Shown: positions 10,804-19,923, counted from the stretch's first letter. The stretch is 64,000 nucleotides of DNA from Nannocystis exedens (GCF_002343915.1 NZ_NETK01000001.1:4660001-4724000); one strand, 5' to 3'. The notes: generated by a model not told the origin, from the sequence alone. Numbers and translations: made by a program.

Positions 10804-13266
10804 ATGGCCCGCGCCTTGCGAACCTGCGTCTCGATCTTCTCCTCGTCCGTCCTGCTCGCGGCCGCCTGCGGCGACGATTCGCGCGTCGACAGCGAAAGCG
10901 GCGTGTCCGGCACCCAGGGCACCCTGCCCGTCACGGGCGGCCCCACCGAGTCCACCGTCGGCACGGACGGCACCGCCACCGGCGGGCCCACCGAGGGCAC
11001 CGGCACCGCCACTGCCACCGCCACCGCCACGCCGACCGGCACCGACACCGTCGCCCCCACCAGCGGCACCGACACCGCCGGCACCGTCAGCGAGACCGGC
11101 AACACGACCTCCGGGACATGTTCTGAAGACCAGATGTGCAGCGGCGTCTGCTGCGGCGACGGCGAGCTGTGCGACAACGGCCAGTGCGTGCCCGACTGCG
11201 GCGGCCCGCCCCCGTGCGGCGAGGCCAAGGAGTGCTGCGCCGACGGCCAGCTGTGCTACCTCGGCGCCTGCGTCACCCCTGGCCCGGCGTGCAGCGACCA
11301 GGCGTGCGCGACCAAGCCCACCCAGGACACCTGCGACGACGGCTTCATCTGCGACCCGAACCTGGGCCTGTGCTTGCCGAGCCAGGCCGACCCGACCTGC
11401 CAGTACATCCCGCCGGCCAACGTGTTCAAGCCGACCCCGCTGTTCACGTGGGGCAAGCGCAAGGTGATCGCCTGCAACGCCGACACCGACTGTCAGGTCG
11501 CCGAGGTGTGTACCGACAGCGTGTGTACGCCGACGTGGAACCACCTGATCCCGCAGGCGGACGACATGCCGAATCACTACCAGAGCTCGTCGATCCCGAT
11601 CGTCGTCGACCTCAACGACGACTGCGTGCCGGAGATCATCTTCAACACGTACACCGGCACCAACATCACCGCCGACGGCGTCCTGCGGGCGATCCGCGGC
11701 GACGACGGCGCCAAGGTGTGGACCGTCACCGACCCGATGTACCGCACCAACAGCACCTCGAACATCGCCGCCGGCGACATCGACATGGACGGCCGGGCGG
11801 AGATCGTCGCCAGCGGCGCGGGCAAGTACCTGATCGCCATCGACAGCGACGGCACCCCCCTGTGGAAGTCGGACCCGTTCACTGGCGCCAACTCGAGCGG
11901 CTCGGTGGCGATCGCCAACATGGACAACGACGGCGCCCCCGAGATCCTGTTCGGCCGGGCGATCTTCAGCAACACCGGCAAGCTGCTGTACGAGGGCAAC
12001 GTGGGCCAGGGCCTGAACGGCCAGGGGCCGATCTCCTGCGTCGCCGACCTCGACGGCGACACCCGGCCCGAGCTCATCGGCGGGCGCACCGCCTACAAGA
12101 CCACCGGCACGGTCGCCGGCGACGACTTCGCCGGCTCGGTGCTGTGGACCTCCAACGTCGCCAGCGACGGCTTCTGCGGCGTCGCCGACTTCGACGTCGA
12201 CGGTAACCCCGAGGTCGTGCTCGTCACCATGGGCACCGTCCGCGTGCTCAACGGCCAGACGGGCGTGCAGATCGCCACTGCCAACATTCCGCAGCAGGGC
12301 ACCGGCGGCCCGCCGAACATCGCCGACTTCGACGGCGACGGGGTGCGCGACATCGGCGTCGCCGGGTCCGCGCGTTACACCGTGTTCCAGTTCGACGGCA
12401 TGGCCCTCACCCAGCTGTGGACCGCCGCCACCGAGGACGACAGCTCGCAGGTCACCGGCTCCTCCGTGTTCGACTTCGACGGCGACGGCCGGGCCGAGGT
12501 CGTCTACAACGACGAGGCGTACATCCGCATCTACCCCGGCGTCGAGCCCGACTGCGCGATGAACCCGCCGGGCCCCGGCTGCAACAAGAACATGACCGAC
12601 GCCGAGGTCCTGTTCCGCGACCGCAACTCCTCGCGCACGCGCACCGAGTACCCGGTGATCGCCGACGTCAACGGCGACTTCAAGGCCGACATCGTGTTCG
12701 CCACCAACAACGACAGCCAGGCCTCGCTCGTCACCGACGCCGGCATCGAGGTCTTCAAGGATTCGCTCGACAACTGGGTCTCGACCCGCCCGGTCTGGAA
12801 CCAGCACTCCTATCATATCACCAACGTCGGCCTGGTCGGCGAGATCCCCACCGTCGAGGAGAACAACTGGAGCTCGTACAACAGCTACCGCAACAACGTC
12901 CAGGGCGCCGCCGACTTCTGCGCCCCCGACCTCGTGCCGTACGACCTGACCTTCGACGCCCAGGTCTGCGCCACCGGCCTCAAGCTCTCGGTGTGGGTCG
13001 CCAACCAGGGCTGCCTCGGCGTCGGCCCCGGCGTCAACGTCGCCTTCTACGAGCAGAACCTCGGCCTCCTCGGCGTCGTCCCGACCAAGGGCCCGCTGGT
13101 CGCCGGCGCCGCCGAGCAGGTCACGATCGAGTACCCCGGCCTGTTCGACTCCGTCACCGTCTGGGCCGTCGCCGACGACGACGGCATGGGCAACGGCATC
13201 CTCAACGAGTGCGTCGAGGACAACAACAGCTCGCCGATGGACAAGGTCTGCATCCCGCCGGGCTGA
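10804..13266 (+). CDS. FG-GAP/VCBS-repeat lipoprotein
   Basis: An 820-residue exported lipoprotein: signal peptide with lipobox LLAAAC, then a Thr/Gly/Ser-rich linker (about 25-100), a Cys-rich segment with CC and CxxGxC patterns (about 105-225), and a long region of FG-GAP/VCBS repeats with calcium-binding-type loops such as DLDGDTRPEL, DFDGDGVRDIG, DFDGDGRAEVV and DVNGDFKADIV. The repeats probably form a surface beta-propeller. The end (about 720-820) looks like a CARDB/Ig-type domain (LKLSVWVANQGCLGVGPGVN). Its ligand is unknown. A strong terminator hairpin follows at 13293. A two-unit repeat chain (11105-11132) lies in the linker coding region. Confidence 0.88.
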   Translation: MARALRTCVSIFSSSVLLAAACGDDSRVDSESGVSGTQGTLPVTGGPTESTVGTDGTATGGPTEGTGTATATATATPTGTDTVAPTSGTDTAGTVSETGNTTSGTCSEDQMCSGVCCGDGELCDNGQCVPDCGGPPPCGEAKECCADGQLCYLGACVTPGPACSDQACATKPTQDTCDDGFICDPNLGLCLPSQADPTCQYIPPANVFKPTPLFTWGKRKVIACNADTDCQVAEVCTDSVCTPTWNHLIPQADDMPNHYQSSSIPIVVDLNDDCVPEIIFNTYTGTNITADGVLRAIRGDDGAKVWTVTDPMYRTNSTSNIAAGDIDMDGRAEIVASGAGKYLIAIDSDGTPLWKSDPFTGANSSGSVAIANMDNDGAPEILFGRAIFSNTGKLLYEGNVGQGLNGQGPISCVADLDGDTRPELIGGRTAYKTTGTVAGDDFAGSVLWTSNVASDGFCGVADFDVDGNPEVVLVTMGTVRVLNGQTGVQIATANIPQQGTGGPPNIADFDGDGVRDIGVAGSARYTVFQFDGMALTQLWTAATEDDSSQVTGSSVFDFDGDGRAEVVYNDEAYIRIYPGVEPDCAMNPPGPGCNKNMTDAEVLFRDRNSSRTRTEYPVIADVNGDFKADIVFATNNDSQASLVTDAGIEVFKDSLDNWVSTRPVWNQHSYHITNVGLVGEIPTVEENNWSSYNSYRNNVQGAADFCAPDLVPYDLTFDAQVCATGLKLSVWVANQGCLGVGPGVNVAFYEQNLGLLGVVPTKGPLVAGAAEQVTIEYPGLFDSVTVWAVADDDGMGNGILNECVEDNNSSPMDKVCIPPG
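11105..11132. repeat. Two-unit 14-bp repeat chain in FG-GAP lipoprotein gene
   Basis: CGACC-TCCG-GGACA (11105-11118) is followed by TGTTC-TGAA-GACCA (11119-11132). It is translated at the boundary between the Thr-rich linker and the Cys-rich segment. Confidence 0.55.
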
Positions 13267-13292
13267 GCCGCGCCTCCGGCTCGCAAGCCTCG

Positions 13293-13321
13293 CCGACCCG
13301 CGCCTGCCCGGCGCGGGTCGG
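13293..13321 (+). terminator. Strong hairpin terminator after FG-GAP lipoprotein gene
   Basis: Two perfect 12-bp arms (13293-13304 and 13310-13321, CCGACCCGCGCC and its complement) enclose a 5-base loop, 26 bases after the stop. A short CTTTC follows rather than a full U tract. The rest of 13267-13578 holds no gene that I can support. Confidence 0.65.
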
Positions 13322-13578
13322 CCGCTTTCGGCGCGCCGGCCTGATGCCATTGCCGGCGACCAGCCGCAGAACAGCCCATCCTGCTCTTCTCATTCCCTCG
13401 CATTGACCCGACCGCGCGTGGTCCTTTTTATCTGCCGCCATACCTCCCTGTTGAATCAAGTTCAACGTTGACACCATACAAACCGCCCGTCTCTCAGCGC
13501 ATTGACGACTCCCCTTCCGTCCCCGACTCGCAAATTCGAGCGTGGCCGGCCGGCCGGCGTCGTGGTATCCGCCCCCGC

Positions 13579-13947
13579 ATGGGCGAGTATCTCACCATCC
13601 AGAACGGCATCATCCTCTACTTCAGCCTCGCCATCCCGATCGCGCTCGTCATCGTCATGCGCCGGGCCGGCCGCCAGCGGCGGATCTTGCGGGACGGCGT
13701 GCAGGTGCCCGCGCGGGTGGCCGGGCTGCGGGACACGGGCGCGCGGTACAACGACGCCGTGGTCGCCGAGCTGACCCTCGACATCGAGCGGCCGGAGCCG
13801 GGGCAGCAGCCGCGGCAGGTCGTCACCGAATTCACCGTCCCGCAGCTGTTCACCACCCGCTTCCAGCCGGGCTGCGAGGTCGTGGTCCGGGTCGACCCCA
13901 CCGATTCGAGCCGGGTCGTCGTCGATCGCAAGGCGATGGGCATATGA
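13579..13947 (+). CDS. Small membrane-anchored protein (DUF3592-like), unknown function
   Basis: 122 residues: one N-terminal membrane helix (about 8-27, IILYFSLAIPIALVIVM), a basic stop-transfer stretch RRAGRQRRI, then a soluble beta-rich domain with VPARVAGLRDTG and VVVRVDPTDSSRVVVDR. This layout resembles DUF3592 proteins, but the match is by eye only. The start is the ATG that puts the helix right at the N-terminus; the frame is open further upstream but reads as non-coding there. An inverted repeat follows the stop. Confidence 0.65.
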   Translation: MGEYLTIQNGIILYFSLAIPIALVIVMRRAGRQRRILRDGVQVPARVAGLRDTGARYNDAVVAELTLDIERPEPGQQPRQVVTEFTVPQLFTTRFQPGCEVVVRVDPTDSSRVVVDRKAMGI

Positions 13948-13954
13948 ATCGAGC

Positions 13955-13999
13955 GGCGATTGCGGCGATTTATCATTGATAGTACTACCCGCAATCGCC
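13955..13999 (+). terminator. 11-bp inverted repeat after small membrane protein gene
   Basis: GGCGATTGCGG (13955-13965) and its exact complement (13989-13999) are separated by 23 bases that are locally A/T-rich. It lies 7 bases after the stop, so a terminator is likely, though an operator for the downstream gene is possible. Confidence 0.45.
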
Positions 14000-14187
14000 C
14001 GCCGACCCCCGCCCATCGCCCCGGGCGCGGGCAGCCTCGCGCCGGCCAATGACCCGAGGGCAGGTCTGCACCCCCGGTCCTCCGCCCGCGCCCCGCGCCG
14101 CAGCCGACCGGTTCCACCCTCCCCGTGACAGCCGAAGGACACGGTGCTAGGGTCGCGTTCCAGCCGCCCCGCTCCGTCGGCTCCTGC

Positions 14188-15156
14188 ATGCCTGACCCCA
14201 GTCGTCCCCTCGACACGACCGTACAACCCGTTCCCTGGACCATCGAGCCGCTGGCGCTCGACCACAAGCCCGCCTTCGACCGGGCTCTGGCGGCCGCCGG
14301 CGTCGCCCTGTCGGACTACAGCTTCGCCAACAACGTCTGTTGGCAGCTCACCCAGCGCCTGTTCATCGCCTCGGTCGCGGGCTGCGTGGGGCTGTTCGGC
14401 GAGCGTGACGGCGTCCTGTCGATGCAGCTGCCCCCGCTCGGCGCCCCGTGGCAAGAGGCCGCCGCGCTCGAGGCCTGCGTCGCCCTGCTCGAGCGGGCCA
14501 ACAGCGGCCCCGTCGTCGGCGAGCTGCGCTTCGCCGCCCCCGAGCTCGTCGCCCGCCTGCGCGAGCACGGGGAAGGCTGGCTCCGCGGCCACACCCTCGA
14601 GGTCGTGCCCGAGAGCCCCGACTTCTTCTACCGCCGCAACGAGATGGTCGAGCTCCGCGGCGCCCGCTACAAGTCGAAGCGCAACGACATCAACCAGCTC
14701 CTGCGCACCTACCCGAGCGCCCGCGCCGAGCCGCTGCGCCAGTGCGACGCCGAGGCCGTCGCCCTGCTCGCCCGCCTGTGGCTGAGCCAGCGCGGCGGCG
14801 ACCACGACCACGCCCACGACGAGGAGGCCTTCGCCCTCGCCGCCGCCATGCAGCACTTCGACGCCCTCGGCCTGTTCGGCGTGCGCCTCATGATCGGCGA
14901 CACCCTCGCCGGCATCACCCTCGGCGAACGCCTGCCGACCGGCGTCGTCAACGTGCTGTTCGAGAAGACCGACCTCGACGTCCCGGGCGCCTCGCAATTC
15001 ATCTTCCGCGAGTTCTGCCGCCTCCTCGACGACGACGCCCTGATCAACACCGGCGACGGCGCCGGCTCGCCCTCGCTGGTGCGCGCCAAGGAGAGCTACC
15101 GTCCGGTCCAGCTCGGTCAAAAATTCCTGCTCCGCATCTGGCGCGCCACCCCCTGA
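14188..15156 (+). CDS. DUF2156 / phosphatidylglycerol lysyltransferase C-domain-like protein
   Basis: 322 residues with the double-GNAT fold signature of the DUF2156 (LPG synthase C-terminal) family: an N-terminal half with SFANNVCWQ, a central segment MVELRGARYKSKRNDINQLLR typical of this family, and a C-terminal acyltransferase-like half ending LVRAKESYRPVQLGQKFLLR. No membrane helices are present, so this is the soluble aminoacyl-transferase type rather than full MprF. Substrate unknown. The ATG at 14188 is preferred over one at 14125 because the extra residues look non-coding. The gene is convergent with the AraC regulator. Confidence 0.75.
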   Translation: MPDPSRPLDTTVQPVPWTIEPLALDHKPAFDRALAAAGVALSDYSFANNVCWQLTQRLFIASVAGCVGLFGERDGVLSMQLPPLGAPWQEAAALEACVALLERANSGPVVGELRFAAPELVARLREHGEGWLRGHTLEVVPESPDFFYRRNEMVELRGARYKSKRNDINQLLRTYPSARAEPLRQCDAEAVALLARLWLSQRGGDHDHAHDEEAFALAAAMQHFDALGLFGVRLMIGDTLAGITLGERLPTGVVNVLFEKTDLDVPGASQFIFREFCRLLDDDALINTGDGAGSPSLVRAKESYRPVQLGQKFLLRIWRATP

Positions 15157-15226
15157 GCCCCGCGAACCCGGCGCCGCACCCGGCGCGAGGCCGCGCTCCC
15201 CGCAATGATCGGTTTCGCGCAGCATA

Positions 15227-15247
15227 TTCAATCGCCCGGCGATTGAA
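15227..15247. promoter_or_regulatory. Near-perfect palindrome between convergent genes
   Basis: TTCAATCGCC and its exact complement flank a single central base. It sits between the ends of the DUF2156 and AraC genes in a gap (15157-15443) with no gene, so a two-way terminator is as likely as an operator. A second pair, GCTCGCA at 15304-15310 and TGCGAGC at 15325-15331, is nearby. Confidence 0.4.
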
Positions 15248-15443
15248 GGCACCGCGACCCGATTGACGACACCACGAGCCCCGCCGGTGCAATCATTCAC
15301 CGCGCTCGCAACGAATGGTGCGAGTGCGAGCTACGCGCATTCACCGCCCGCGACGCCCCTCGGCTCAGGCCTCACTCACGCCAGCCCTGCGGCCCTTCGG
15401 GGCGCGAATTACGAGCGCTCCTCCACCGCGCCTGCCCGGCCGC

Positions 15444-16460
15444 TCACCCCGTCTCGCCGCGCCGGCGCCAGCCCTGCGGCGTCTCGCCGGTCCAGCGCTT
15501 GAATGCGCGGAAGAACGCCGCCGGTTCGGCGTACCCGAGCAGCACCGCCACCTCGGACGCGCTGAGCGAGCGGTCCGCGAGCAGCTGCAGCGCGCGGGCG
15601 TGGCGGGCCTCCTCGACCAGCCCGGCGAAGTTGGTCTGCTCGTCGAGGAGCCGCCGGTGCAGCGTCCGCTCCGACACCGCCAGGCGCTTCGCCACCGCCT
15701 GCAGCCGCGGCTCGCCCTCGGCCAGCGCCGCCCCGATCTCCCGCCGCACGCGGTCGGCCCAGCTCGCGTCGGCCGGCGATGGAGTTGGAGAGAGCATCGC
15801 CTCGGCGCGCCGCGCCAGGTAGCCGAACAGCTGCGGGTCGGCGCGCGGCAGCGGCACTGCCAGCACCGCCGCGTCGAAGCCGAGCTGCAGCAGCGGCGCG
15901 TCCCAGGCCACCGGACAGGCGAAGTACGCCTCGACCTCGCGCGGATCGGCCGGCCGCGCCAGCGGCAGCGTCACGAACGCCAGCCGCACCGCCGCGCCCG
16001 CCACCGCGCGCATCATCGTCACGATCGACGCCGCCTGGGCCAGGATCGGCTCGCGCAGCCGCGCGAACGCCGGCACCATCGCGCGCACGAACACCACGTA
16101 GTCGCCCGCCGCGTCGGCTCGGCGCTCGAGCTGCGGCACCAGCCCCGGGTACAGCACCGCGCCGACGCGCTGTTGCCACGCGAGCGCGTCGCCGACGGTC
16201 GCCTCGTGCTGCATCGCGTAGCCGATCACCCCGAGGGCGGCGATCCCGATCCGCGCCCCGATCTGCAGCCCGTCGCCGCGGCGCGACAGGATCTCCCACA
16301 TCTTCAAATGCTGCTCGAGCGGCACGCGGGCGTCCGGGTCCTGCAGCAGCTCCGGCTCGATCGCCGCCTCGCGCACGATCGCCGTTACGTCGGCCCCGAG
16401 GCTCTGCGCGGCCGCCAGGACCTGCGTCGTCATCGCCGCCAGGACCGAGGGGCTCGCCAT
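15444..16460 (-). CDS. AraC-family transcriptional regulator
   Basis: 338 residues with the N-terminal arabinose-binding-like domain of the OruR/ArgR-type AraC subgroup (about 20-210) and a C-terminal double helix-turn-helix near 240-335, with AVAKRLAVSERTLHRRLL and SASEVAVLLGYAEPAAFFRAFKRWTGETPQGWR. The start ATG (complement of 16458-16460) gives the expected length. It is divergent from the FAD monooxygenase gene across 91 bases, so it probably regulates that gene; the effector may be the monooxygenase substrate. This is inferred from position only. Confidence 0.88.
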   Translation of the reverse strand: MASPSVLAAMTTQVLAAAQSLGADVTAIVREAAIEPELLQDPDARVPLEQHLKMWEILSRRGDGLQIGARIGIAALGVIGYAMQHEATVGDALAWQQRVGAVLYPGLVPQLERRADAAGDYVVFVRAMVPAFARLREPILAQAASIVTMMRAVAGAAVRLAFVTLPLARPADPREVEAYFACPVAWDAPLLQLGFDAAVLAVPLPRADPQLFGYLARRAEAMLSPTPSPADASWADRVRREIGAALAEGEPRLQAVAKRLAVSERTLHRRLLDEQTNFAGLVEEARHARALQLLADRSLSASEVAVLLGYAEPAAFFRAFKRWTGETPQGWRRRGETG

Positions 16461-16551
16461 TCGCGCGGATTGTCGACGATGGCCGGCAAAGCCACAAGCC
16501 TGGCGACCGCGGTCAAGGCGGCCCGTGGCGCCGCGGTGCATCCTCCTCGCC

Positions 16552-17709
16552 ATGAACCTCTCGCAGCTCCACGTCCTCGTCGTCGGCGGTGCCACCGGCG
16601 GCGCCGCCACGGCCCTCCTCCTCGCCCGCGCCGGAGCCCGCGTCACCGTGCTCGAGAAGGTCGCCCAGCCGCGCGCCGTCGGGGCCGGCATCGGTCTCGC
16701 CGAGAACGGCCTCGCCGTGCTCGAGTCGATCGGCCTCGGCCCGGCGATCGCCGCGCGCGGCCGCGCCGTCGACGGGCTCGCGCTCGTCGACGCCGACAGC
16801 CGGCTCTTGCTCGCGCCGCCGCGACCAGCTCCGCGCATGCGGATGATCCGGCGCAGCGATCTGCAGGGTCTGCTGCTCGACGCCCTCGCCGCCGAGCCGC
16901 GCGCCGAGCGGCAGTTCGGCGCCGAGGTCATCGGCGCCGAGCGGGACGGCCGGGTGGTCGCCCGCATCGACGGCCGAGTCGTCGAGCACCGCGCCGACCT
17001 CGTCGTCGGCGCCGACGGGGTGCATTCGCAGATCCGCGCTGCCGGCGAGTTCGGGGCGCGCGTGCGTCCCCCGGGCATCGCCTACCTGCGGGCGCTCGTC
17101 GACGTCGAGGCCGCGCAGGGCGTCGAGGCCTGGACCGGCGCGGGGATCTTCGGCAGCTTCGCGGTCGGCGGCGGCACCTACTTCTACGCCTCGGCCGGCG
17201 CTCGCGCCTGCCGCCGCGCCATCGCAGCCCGTGACCTCGAGGCCCTGCGCGCCGTGTGGGCCCGCGCCTATCCGCCGTCGATCCCCCTGCTCGCCGCGGT
17301 GCGACGATTCGACGACCTCATCTTCAATCGCGTGACCCGCGTCGAGTGCCGCCGCTGGGTCGACGGCCGCCTCGTCCTGCTCGGCGACGCCGCCCACGCC
17401 ATGGCGCCGAACCTCGGCCAGGGGGCCAACAGCGCCCTCGTCGACGCCGCCGTCCTGCTCGACGAGCTGCGCCGCGCGAGCGACCTCGCGACCGGCCTCG
17501 ACGCCTACCAGCGCCGCCGCCGGCCCGCCGTGCGACGAGTCGCCCGCGCGGCCGGCAGCATGGGCGCGCTCGCCGAGATCACCAACCCCGTCGCCCGCTG
17601 GCTGCGCGACCGCCTGCTCCTCCCGCTGGCCGCCCGCCTCGGCGGCGACGCGACCTCGATCGTGATGCAGGAGCCGCCCGCGACCTTGCTGGCGATCGGC
17701 CGCGCCTGA
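16552..17709 (+). CDS. FAD-dependent monooxygenase (PHBH fold)
   Basis: 385 residues with the three flavin-monooxygenase signatures: a Rossmann start VLVVGGATGGAATALLLARAG, the DG motif LVVGADGVHSQIR, and the GD motif VLLGDAAHAMAPNLGQGANSALVDA. The first motif reads GGATGG instead of the usual GxGxxG, with the second Gly replaced. It likely hydroxylates an aromatic or similar small molecule with NAD(P)H and O2. The ATG at 16552 places the Rossmann strand near the N-terminus. It is divergent from an AraC regulator. A partial in-frame copy of its last coding segment lies downstream at 17746-17814. Confidence 0.88.
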   Translation: MNLSQLHVLVVGGATGGAATALLLARAGARVTVLEKVAQPRAVGAGIGLAENGLAVLESIGLGPAIAARGRAVDGLALVDADSRLLLAPPRPAPRMRMIRRSDLQGLLLDALAAEPRAERQFGAEVIGAERDGRVVARIDGRVVEHRADLVVGADGVHSQIRAAGEFGARVRPPGIAYLRALVDVEAAQGVEAWTGAGIFGSFAVGGGTYFYASAGARACRRAIAARDLEALRAVWARAYPPSIPLLAAVRRFDDLIFNRVTRVECRRWVDGRLVLLGDAAHAMAPNLGQGANSALVDAAVLLDELRRASDLATGLDAYQRRRRPAVRRVARAAGSMGALAEITNPVARWLRDRLLLPLAARLGGDATSIVMQEPPATLLAIGRA

Positions 17710-17717
17710 CCGCGAGC

Positions 17718-17745
17718 TGTCTTCAAGGACATGCGCATCCCGCCA
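17718..17745. repeat. Two-unit 14-bp repeat chain after monooxygenase gene
   Basis: TGTCT-TCAA-GGACA (17718-17731) is followed by TGCGC-ATCC-CGCCA (17732-17745). It sits exactly between the stop of the monooxygenase and the duplicated C-terminal fragment. Confidence 0.65.
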
Positions 17746-17814
17746 GGCGGCGACACGACCTCGGCCGTGATGCGGGAGCCCCCGACCTCGCGCCATCCAC
17801 TCCTTACGACATGA
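17746..17814 (+). pseudogene. Partial duplicate of the monooxygenase C-terminal coding segment
   Basis: Bases 17746-17790 align with 17641-17688 with only a few differences. The copy reads GGDTTSAVMREPPTS, against GGDATSIVMQEPPAT in the parent. The offset is 105 bases, so it is in the same frame as the parent, with the parent stop between the two copies. It ends at a TGA at 17812-17814. It could be a remnant of a tandem duplication or of a once longer C-terminus. Confidence 0.6.
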
Positions 17815-17867
17815 CCCATTGGACATGTTTTTGACAACATTTCCTAAAAGTCATGCCCTGAAGAACG
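17798..17867. repeat. Five-unit 14-bp repeat chain
   Basis: Units start at 17798, 17812, 17826, 17840 and 17854. The best paired is TGACC-CATT-GGACA (17812-17825); the last two are TTTCC-TAAA-AGTCA and TGCCC-TGAA-GAACG. The chain follows the duplicated fragment and precedes the decayed minus-strand gene. Confidence 0.7.
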
Positions 17868-17922
17868 CGGGCCGTTCTCGGCGCACCTTCGCATGCCTGG
17901 ACCGGTTCGCCTCGTGCGCCGG

Positions 17923-18171
17923 TCAGACCGGCGACACCCGCGTCAGCGTCTCTACCCACGCCTCCGGTGCGGGCGGCTGCGCGCGATCGGTCGGCGCCTG
18001 CGACAGCCACGCTTGCCACACCTCGATTCAGCCCTGGCCGTCGCCCATGCGTCAGCCGATGCTGCCTGCGGTGATCTCCGGGTACCGGGCCCACGGCGGC
18101 GCCACGTCTCCGTGTTCGTCGCGGGCCTTTGCGATCGCCCGGGCCAGGAATGCCTCTCGCTCGAACCCCAT
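17923..18171 (-). pseudogene. Decayed small gene with two in-frame TGA codons at likely Trp positions
   Basis: From an ATG at 18171 the minus strand reads a protein-like MGFEREAFLARAIAKARDEH, then WARYPEITAGSIG, a TGA (codon 40), RMGDGQG, a second TGA (codon 48), IEVWQAWLSQ and so on to a TGA at 17923-17925. The frame is kept throughout. From memory, related proteins carry Trp after GSIG, and TGG to TGA is one transition, so two nonsense mutations in an 82-residue protein are the simplest reading. No gene is visible from 18172 to 18388. Confidence 0.45.
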
Positions 18172-18388
18172 CGCGCCTCCGGTCCCGCCCAGCATACGAC
18201 CTCGGTCGCTCGCTCGATCCGCCCGCGCATCTCGATCGCGCGTGCGATCCGTGTGTTGGATCTCGAGCGACTAGCGAGCCTCGCGCGGGCCTTCATGCCG
18301 CTTCCCCGCCCGCGGTCGGCCGGCCCGCGGCCGCTCGCTGCTCGAGCCCGGTCAGACCCGCGCGGTCCGGTGTTATGCCTGGCGCATC

Positions 18389-19414
18389 ATGGAATACCGA
18401 CGACTCGGAGCATCAGGTCTCAAGGTCCCCGTGCTTAGCTTCGGCACGGGCACGTTCGGCGGCGTGGGCAAGTTGTTCAGCGCCTGGGGCGACACCGACG
18501 TCGCCGCCGCGCGGCGGCTCGTCGACATCTGCATCGACGCCGGCGTCACGATGTTCGACAGCGCCGACGTCTATTCGGCCGGCGCCGCCGAATCGATCCT
18601 CGGCGAGGCGATCAAGGGCCGGCGCGAGCAGCTTTTGATCTCGACCAAGGCCACCTTCCGCCTCGGCGAGGGGCCCAACGACGTCGGCAGCTCGCGCTGG
18701 CACCTGACGCGCACCGTCGAGGCTTCGCTGAAGCGCCTCGGCACCGATCGCATCGACCTGTTCCAGCTCCACGGCTTCGACGCCCTCACCCCGGTCGAGG
18801 AGGTGCTCTCCACCCTCGACGACCTCGTGCGGGCCGGCAAGATCCGCTACGTCGGCTGCAGCAACTTCTCCGGCTGGCACCTGATGAAGTCGCTGGCCGT
18901 CGCCGATCGCTACGGCTATCCGCGTTACGTCGCCCACCAGGCCTACTATTCGCTCATCGGCCGCGACTACGAGTGGGAGCTCATGCCGCTCGGGCTCGAC
19001 CAGGGCGTCGGCGCGGTCGTGTGGAGCCCGCTCGGCTGGGGCCGGCTGACCGGGAAGATCCAGCGCGGCAAGCCGCTGCCGAAGGACAGCCGCCTGCACG
19101 GTTCGGCCGAGTATGGACCGCCGGTCGGCGACGACCACCTCTTCCGCGTGCTCGACGCCGTCGAGGAGATCGCCCGCGAGACCGGAAAAACGGTGCCGCA
19201 GGTGGCGATCAATTGGTTGCTGCAGCGGCCGACCGTCGCCACCGTCGTGCTCGGCGCGCGCAACGAGGAGCAGCTCCGGCAGAACCTCGGCGCGGTCGGC
19301 TGGAACCTGTCGCCGGAGCAGGTCGCGCGGCTCGACGCCGCCAGCGAGCAGACACCGCCCTACCCCTACTGGCACCAGCGCGGCTTCGGCGAGCGCAACC
19401 CGCCGCCGGTCTAG
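18389..19414 (+). CDS. Aldo/keto reductase
   Basis: A 341-residue NADPH-dependent aldo/keto reductase of the bacterial YajO/Tas-like type. The catalytic tetrad is visible: Asp and Tyr in FDSADVYSAGAAESILGEA (near residue 52), Lys in LISTKATF and His in LFQLHGFD. The C-terminal cofactor region VVLGARNEEQLRQNLGA binds the NADP phosphate in this family. The natural substrate is unknown. The gene appears to be monocistronic. Confidence 0.9.
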   Translation: MEYRRLGASGLKVPVLSFGTGTFGGVGKLFSAWGDTDVAAARRLVDICIDAGVTMFDSADVYSAGAAESILGEAIKGRREQLLISTKATFRLGEGPNDVGSSRWHLTRTVEASLKRLGTDRIDLFQLHGFDALTPVEEVLSTLDDLVRAGKIRYVGCSNFSGWHLMKSLAVADRYGYPRYVAHQAYYSLIGRDYEWELMPLGLDQGVGAVVWSPLGWGRLTGKIQRGKPLPKDSRLHGSAEYGPPVGDDHLFRVLDAVEEIARETGKTVPQVAINWLLQRPTVATVVLGARNEEQLRQNLGAVGWNLSPEQVARLDAASEQTPPYPYWHQRGFGERNPPPV

Positions 19415-19470
19415 CGCGGCGGCGCTCCGGGCAAACACGCCCGGCGACCGCGCCGGGCGGACGTGCGAGC

Positions 19471-19923
19471 ATGCTCGGCATGCAAGAGTGGCTGTACCGC
19501 GCGAGCAATGCCAGGGCTGATTCATCCACCACGCAGGACGTCGCCGACAACTTCGGCTTCATCTGTCGCAACGCCTTCGCCGACGTCGCCCACGCCCAGA
19601 TGATCGCCAACGTCGCCAAGGTCGACTTCGGCGACGTCATCCACCTCTACTTCGTCGACGGTGAGGGCGGCCGCTCGCTCGGCGCCTATCGGGTCGTCGG
19701 CCCCCATCGCCACCCGCGCGGCGCCCTGTTCGGCGCCGCCGTCCCCAAGACCAAGCTGCGCACCGTCGCCGACGACCAGCTCCGCGAGCAGCTCCGCAGC
19801 GACTACGCCGTCGACCCGCGCGTCGGCGAATTCTGCGGCTGGCCCGTCGTCCGCGACGAGCACCCCTCGCCGAGCTACGTCCGCGACCTGTTCGTCGGCC
19901 GCAACACCCTCGTCCCGCGCTGA
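19471..19923 (+). CDS. Hypothetical protein, possible PUA-like fold
   Basis: 150 residues without signal peptide or membrane helix. A central segment (VAKVDFGDVIHLYFVDGEGG, then LGAYRVVGP) has the alternating pattern of a small beta-barrel such as EVE or PUA domains, and the end GEFCGWPVVRDEHPSPSYVRDLF is well ordered. I cannot name the family. It starts at either ATG 19471 or ATG 19480. It lies 56 bases after the aldo/keto reductase, with a terminator-like hairpin after it. Confidence 0.6.
   Translation: MLGMQEWLYRASNARADSSTTQDVADNFGFICRNAFADVAHAQMIANVAKVDFGDVIHLYFVDGEGGRSLGAYRVVGPHRHPRGALFGAAVPKTKLRTVADDQLREQLRSDYAVDPRVGEFCGWPVVRDEHPSPSYVRDLFVGRNTLVPR

Noticed and set aside
15227..15247. 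Operator of the AraC gene
   Set aside because: It lies after the 3' ends of two convergent genes, not near the AraC promoter, so it was kept only as a palindrome of uncertain role.
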